A DNA stretch of 6,276 nucleotides from Methanolobus sp. UBA118 (lineage in GTDB: Archaea > Halobacteriota > Methanosarcinia > Methanosarcinales > Methanosarcinaceae): the NCBI GenBank assembly GCA_002508635.1, contig DACO01000020.1, positions 1 to 6,276 on the forward strand, in the 5' to 3' direction. Of the stretch, positions 4,658-6,276 are shown piece after piece. A program made the position numbers and the translations under genes. The stretch's first letter is position 1. Every line of letters starts with the position of its first letter. The notes under the pieces were generated by a model. It saw only the letters and a program-made list of their open reading frames with translations, was not told the origin of the DNA and did no database searches.

Positions 4658-6010
4658 ATGACGATACTGGAAACAAAAGATCTTAGTTTTTCCTATCCCG
4701 ACGGCACACTTGCCCTGGACAATATAAGCGTTAATATAGAGAAAGGTAAAAAGATAGCTTTCGTCGGACGCAACGGCTCAGGCAAGTCCACACTTTTTTT
4801 GTCAATGAACGGTACCCACAGACCGAAAAAAGGGGAGATACTCTTTCATGGCAAACCCATGAAGTATGATTCTAAATCCCTCAGGGAGATCAGGAAGAAC
4901 ATAGGGATTGTCTTCCAGAATTCAGACGACCAGATATTTGCCCCTACAATTTACCAGGACGTAGCCTTCGGACCCACAAACCTGGATTACTCAAAAGAGA
5001 AAGTAGATGAGATCGTCCACAAGACCCTGGAATATGTTGGGCTCATGCACCTGAAGGATAAGCCACCCCACCACCTGAGCGGAGGACAGAAAAAAAGGGT
5101 TGCGATTGCCGGAATTGTGGCAATGGACCCCGAGATAATCATTCTTGACGAGCCCCTTGCCAATCTTGACCCGGTAGGTGCGGATGAGGTAATGGACCTG
5201 CTCAACGAGCTTAACTACTTCGGGAAGACCATAATCATATCAACACATGATGTGGATCTGGCATACAGCTGGGCTGATTATGTTTTCCTTATGAGTGAGC
5301 ATAAGATCATCAGTGAAGGGACACCTGAGGAAATATTCATGCAGCCTGACAAGCTAAAGGCTGCACACCTGAGAAGGCCTGCCACCCTGGAAATATATGA
5401 AGAGATAAAAAGACGCGGACTTGCAAGGAATAACTGCTGCCCGAGAGATATACCTGATCTTGTCCACTCACTGCGTTCCCAGCACCTCTTATGGGTGGAT
5501 GTCCCGCCGGAAGTGCAGGAAGGAGACTACGTAAATCTTGGTATATTCTATGGGGAATACGCCCAGAATTCACCCTACGAAGCCGCGAACTGTAAGGTCC
5601 TTCACATACATGATGATGGTCTGGCTATTGTAGAAATGGACAGGAAGGCCTTCAGGGCAGGTTCAATCGGCATATATGACACTTCCAGATATTCCGGAGA
5701 GGAAGTTGTACAGATCATGAAGCGTGACGGTATCGAGTGTGTGGGCGCCATGGGCAAGAAAAGCAAGCTCCTGGCAGAGAAGGATGATATCTATCTTCAC
5801 GTGACAGCAGGTGTCATCGACCGCTCAATACTCAATGCACTGGCAGGACAGAGGTGCCTTATCCTGACCCATGGCGGAATGGTCTATCATGCAATGGACA
5901 GGATCAAGGCATATATGGAAAAAAGTGGAATCAATATCCCCGTGAGTGTCATTAATCCCGGGAACGGGGAACAGGTTAAGCAGGATGTCAGCGAAAGCAT
6001 GGCAGGCTGA
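4658..6010 (+). CDS. cbiO: cobalt ECF transporter ATPase CbiO with a long C-terminal extension
   Basis: CbiO (450 aa) is the cytoplasmic ABC ATPase that drives CbiMNQ. The ABC domain (about residues 1-235) is complete: Walker A GRNGSGKST (37-45), Q-loop FQNSDDQIF (86-94), signature LSGGQKKR (140-147), Walker B IIILDEP (160-166), D-loop NLDP (169-172) and switch His197 in STHD. Residues 230-255 fit the normal CbiO tail. Most CbiO proteins stop near 250-290; here about 175 residues follow. They look like a strand-rich part (278-340), with HIHDD at 316-320, then alternating strands and helices (336-435) suggestive of a Rossmann-like fold. I do not recognise this part; a regulatory role, perhaps sensing metal or corrinoid, is only a guess. 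AAGGTGA (4647-4653) overlaps the cbiQ stop and lies four bases before the ATG. GC returns to the level of cbiDE at once, unlike cbiMNQ. Confidence 0.94.
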   Translation: MTILETKDLSFSYPDGTLALDNISVNIEKGKKIAFVGRNGSGKSTLFLSMNGTHRPKKGEILFHGKPMKYDSKSLREIRKNIGIVFQNSDDQIFAPTIYQDVAFGPTNLDYSKEKVDEIVHKTLEYVGLMHLKDKPPHHLSGGQKKRVAIAGIVAMDPEIIILDEPLANLDPVGADEVMDLLNELNYFGKTIIISTHDVDLAYSWADYVFLMSEHKIISEGTPEEIFMQPDKLKAAHLRRPATLEIYEEIKRRGLARNNCCPRDIPDLVHSLRSQHLLWVDVPPEVQEGDYVNLGIFYGEYAQNSPYEAANCKVLHIHDDGLAIVEMDRKAFRAGSIGIYDTSRYSGEEVVQIMKRDGIECVGAMGKKSKLLAEKDDIYLHVTAGVIDRSILNALAGQRCLILTHGGMVYHAMDRIKAYMEKSGINIPVSVINPGNGEQVKQDVSESMAG

Positions 6011-6014
6011 GCCG

Positions 6015-6036
6015 AAAGACCAGAAGAGAGTCTTTT
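6015..6036 (+). terminator. possible terminator after cbiO
   Basis: AAAGAC (6015-6020) and GTCTTT (6030-6035) form a 6-bp stem around a 9-base loop, with TCTTTT at the 3' side. It starts five bases after the cbiO stop in the short space between convergent genes, so a terminator is expected here. The stem is modest; the T-run may be the more important part. Confidence 0.45.
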
Positions 6037-6049
6037 AAAGTTCAATAGC

Positions 6050-6060
6050 AAAAAGAAAAT
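6050..6060 (-). terminator. T-rich terminator of the minus-strand gene
   Basis: Read on the minus strand, the bases right after the stop codon of the 6061-6276 gene are ATTTTCTTTTT. Oligo-T runs like this are the usual archaeal termination signal. No strong hairpin is needed, and the convergent arrangement with cbiO supports the call. Confidence 0.45.
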
Positions 6061-6276
6061 TCAAATATTGCCATAAGTATCCTGCAACAGGAGTGCATCA
6101 CCTTCATTATCAGGACTTTCGCATATCAGAAGACCTTTTACATTAAAATCCTTAAGTGCCCTCATAAGTTCCGCATATTCCAGGTCGGAATCTTCAAGAT
6201 TCAGATGATTCTTCTCTCCCTTTTCACCATATTCGATTCCTGATACATGCATATGCATATCATCCAGTCCTTCACG
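6061..6276 (-). CDS. endonuclease IV-like TIM-barrel protein, C-terminal part (5' truncated by window)
   Basis: The last 71 codons of a minus-strand gene are visible; the frame is open to the window edge, so the Met codon at 6258-6256 is internal and the protein begins beyond the right end. The text resembles the C-terminal end of the xylose isomerase-like TIM-barrel / AP endonuclease family 2 proteins (endonuclease IV, Nfo-like) that are common in methanogens. Likely metal ligands are the His of MHVSG, the His of EKNHLNL and the Glu of ICESP, which would match the late His, Asp-x-His and Glu ligands of Nfo; in this protein the Asp-x-His is not kept as such. It could be an AP-site endonuclease or a related sugar-phosphate enzyme; the fragment cannot decide. 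It converges on cbiO with about 50 bases between, so it is unlikely to belong to the cobalt cluster. Confidence 0.75.
   Translation of the reverse strand, partial: REGLDDMHMHVSGIEYGEKGEKNHLNLEDSDLEYAELMRALKDFNVKGLLICESPDNEGDALLLQDTYGNI

Noticed and set aside
6247..6258. 12-base palindrome ATGCATATGCAT
   Set aside because: It lies inside the minus-strand coding region and is simply the codons for Met-His-Met-His.

Overview
The window reads as a chromosomal segment of a methanogenic archaeon, most likely a member of the Methanosarcinales (Methanosarcina, Methanolobus or Methanococcoides type). The reasons are an archaeal-type CbiD and CbiE of the anaerobic cobalamin route, a CbiMNQO cobalt transporter, strong AGGTGA-type ribosome binding sites, archaeal TATA-like boxes, and a bacterial-type MutL, which among archaea is found mainly in mesophiles such as Methanosarcina. 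The genus is inferred from remembered protein style, not from a search.

Layout: 1-780 is the 3' part of mutL, cut by the left edge, with an intact MutL endonuclease domain. 822-1838 is cbiD and 1835-2416 is cbiE; the two overlap by ATGA. 2417-2688 is an AT-rich regulatory gap with a TATA-like box and several dyads. 2689-3387 is cbiM, with a TTG start fixed by its metal-binding N-terminus, and 3384-3671 is cbiN, again overlapping by ATGA. 3672-3865 is an AT-rich gap with a hairpin. 3866-4648 is cbiQ. 4658-6010 is cbiO, which carries a long C-terminal extension of unknown role. 6011-6060 is a short convergent terminator region. 6061-6276 is the 3' end of a minus-strand gene for an endonuclease IV-like TIM-barrel protein, cut by the right edge.

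Functionally the plus-strand genes form a cobalt-to-corrinoid cluster. CbiM, CbiN, CbiQ and CbiO import Co2+, and CbiD and CbiE are ring methyltransferases that act after cobalt has been inserted. Methylotrophic and aceticlastic methanogens need much corrinoid for their methyltransferases.

The most notable features are two. First, cbiM, cbiN and cbiQ with their intergenic regions are much more AT-rich and use different codons than cbiD, cbiE and cbiO on either side, which suggests that the membrane part of the transporter was replaced by transfer while the ATPase stayed native. Second, CbiO has about 175 extra residues after its ABC domain. I saw no CRISPR array, IS element, tRNA, rRNA or clearly new defence or mobile system.
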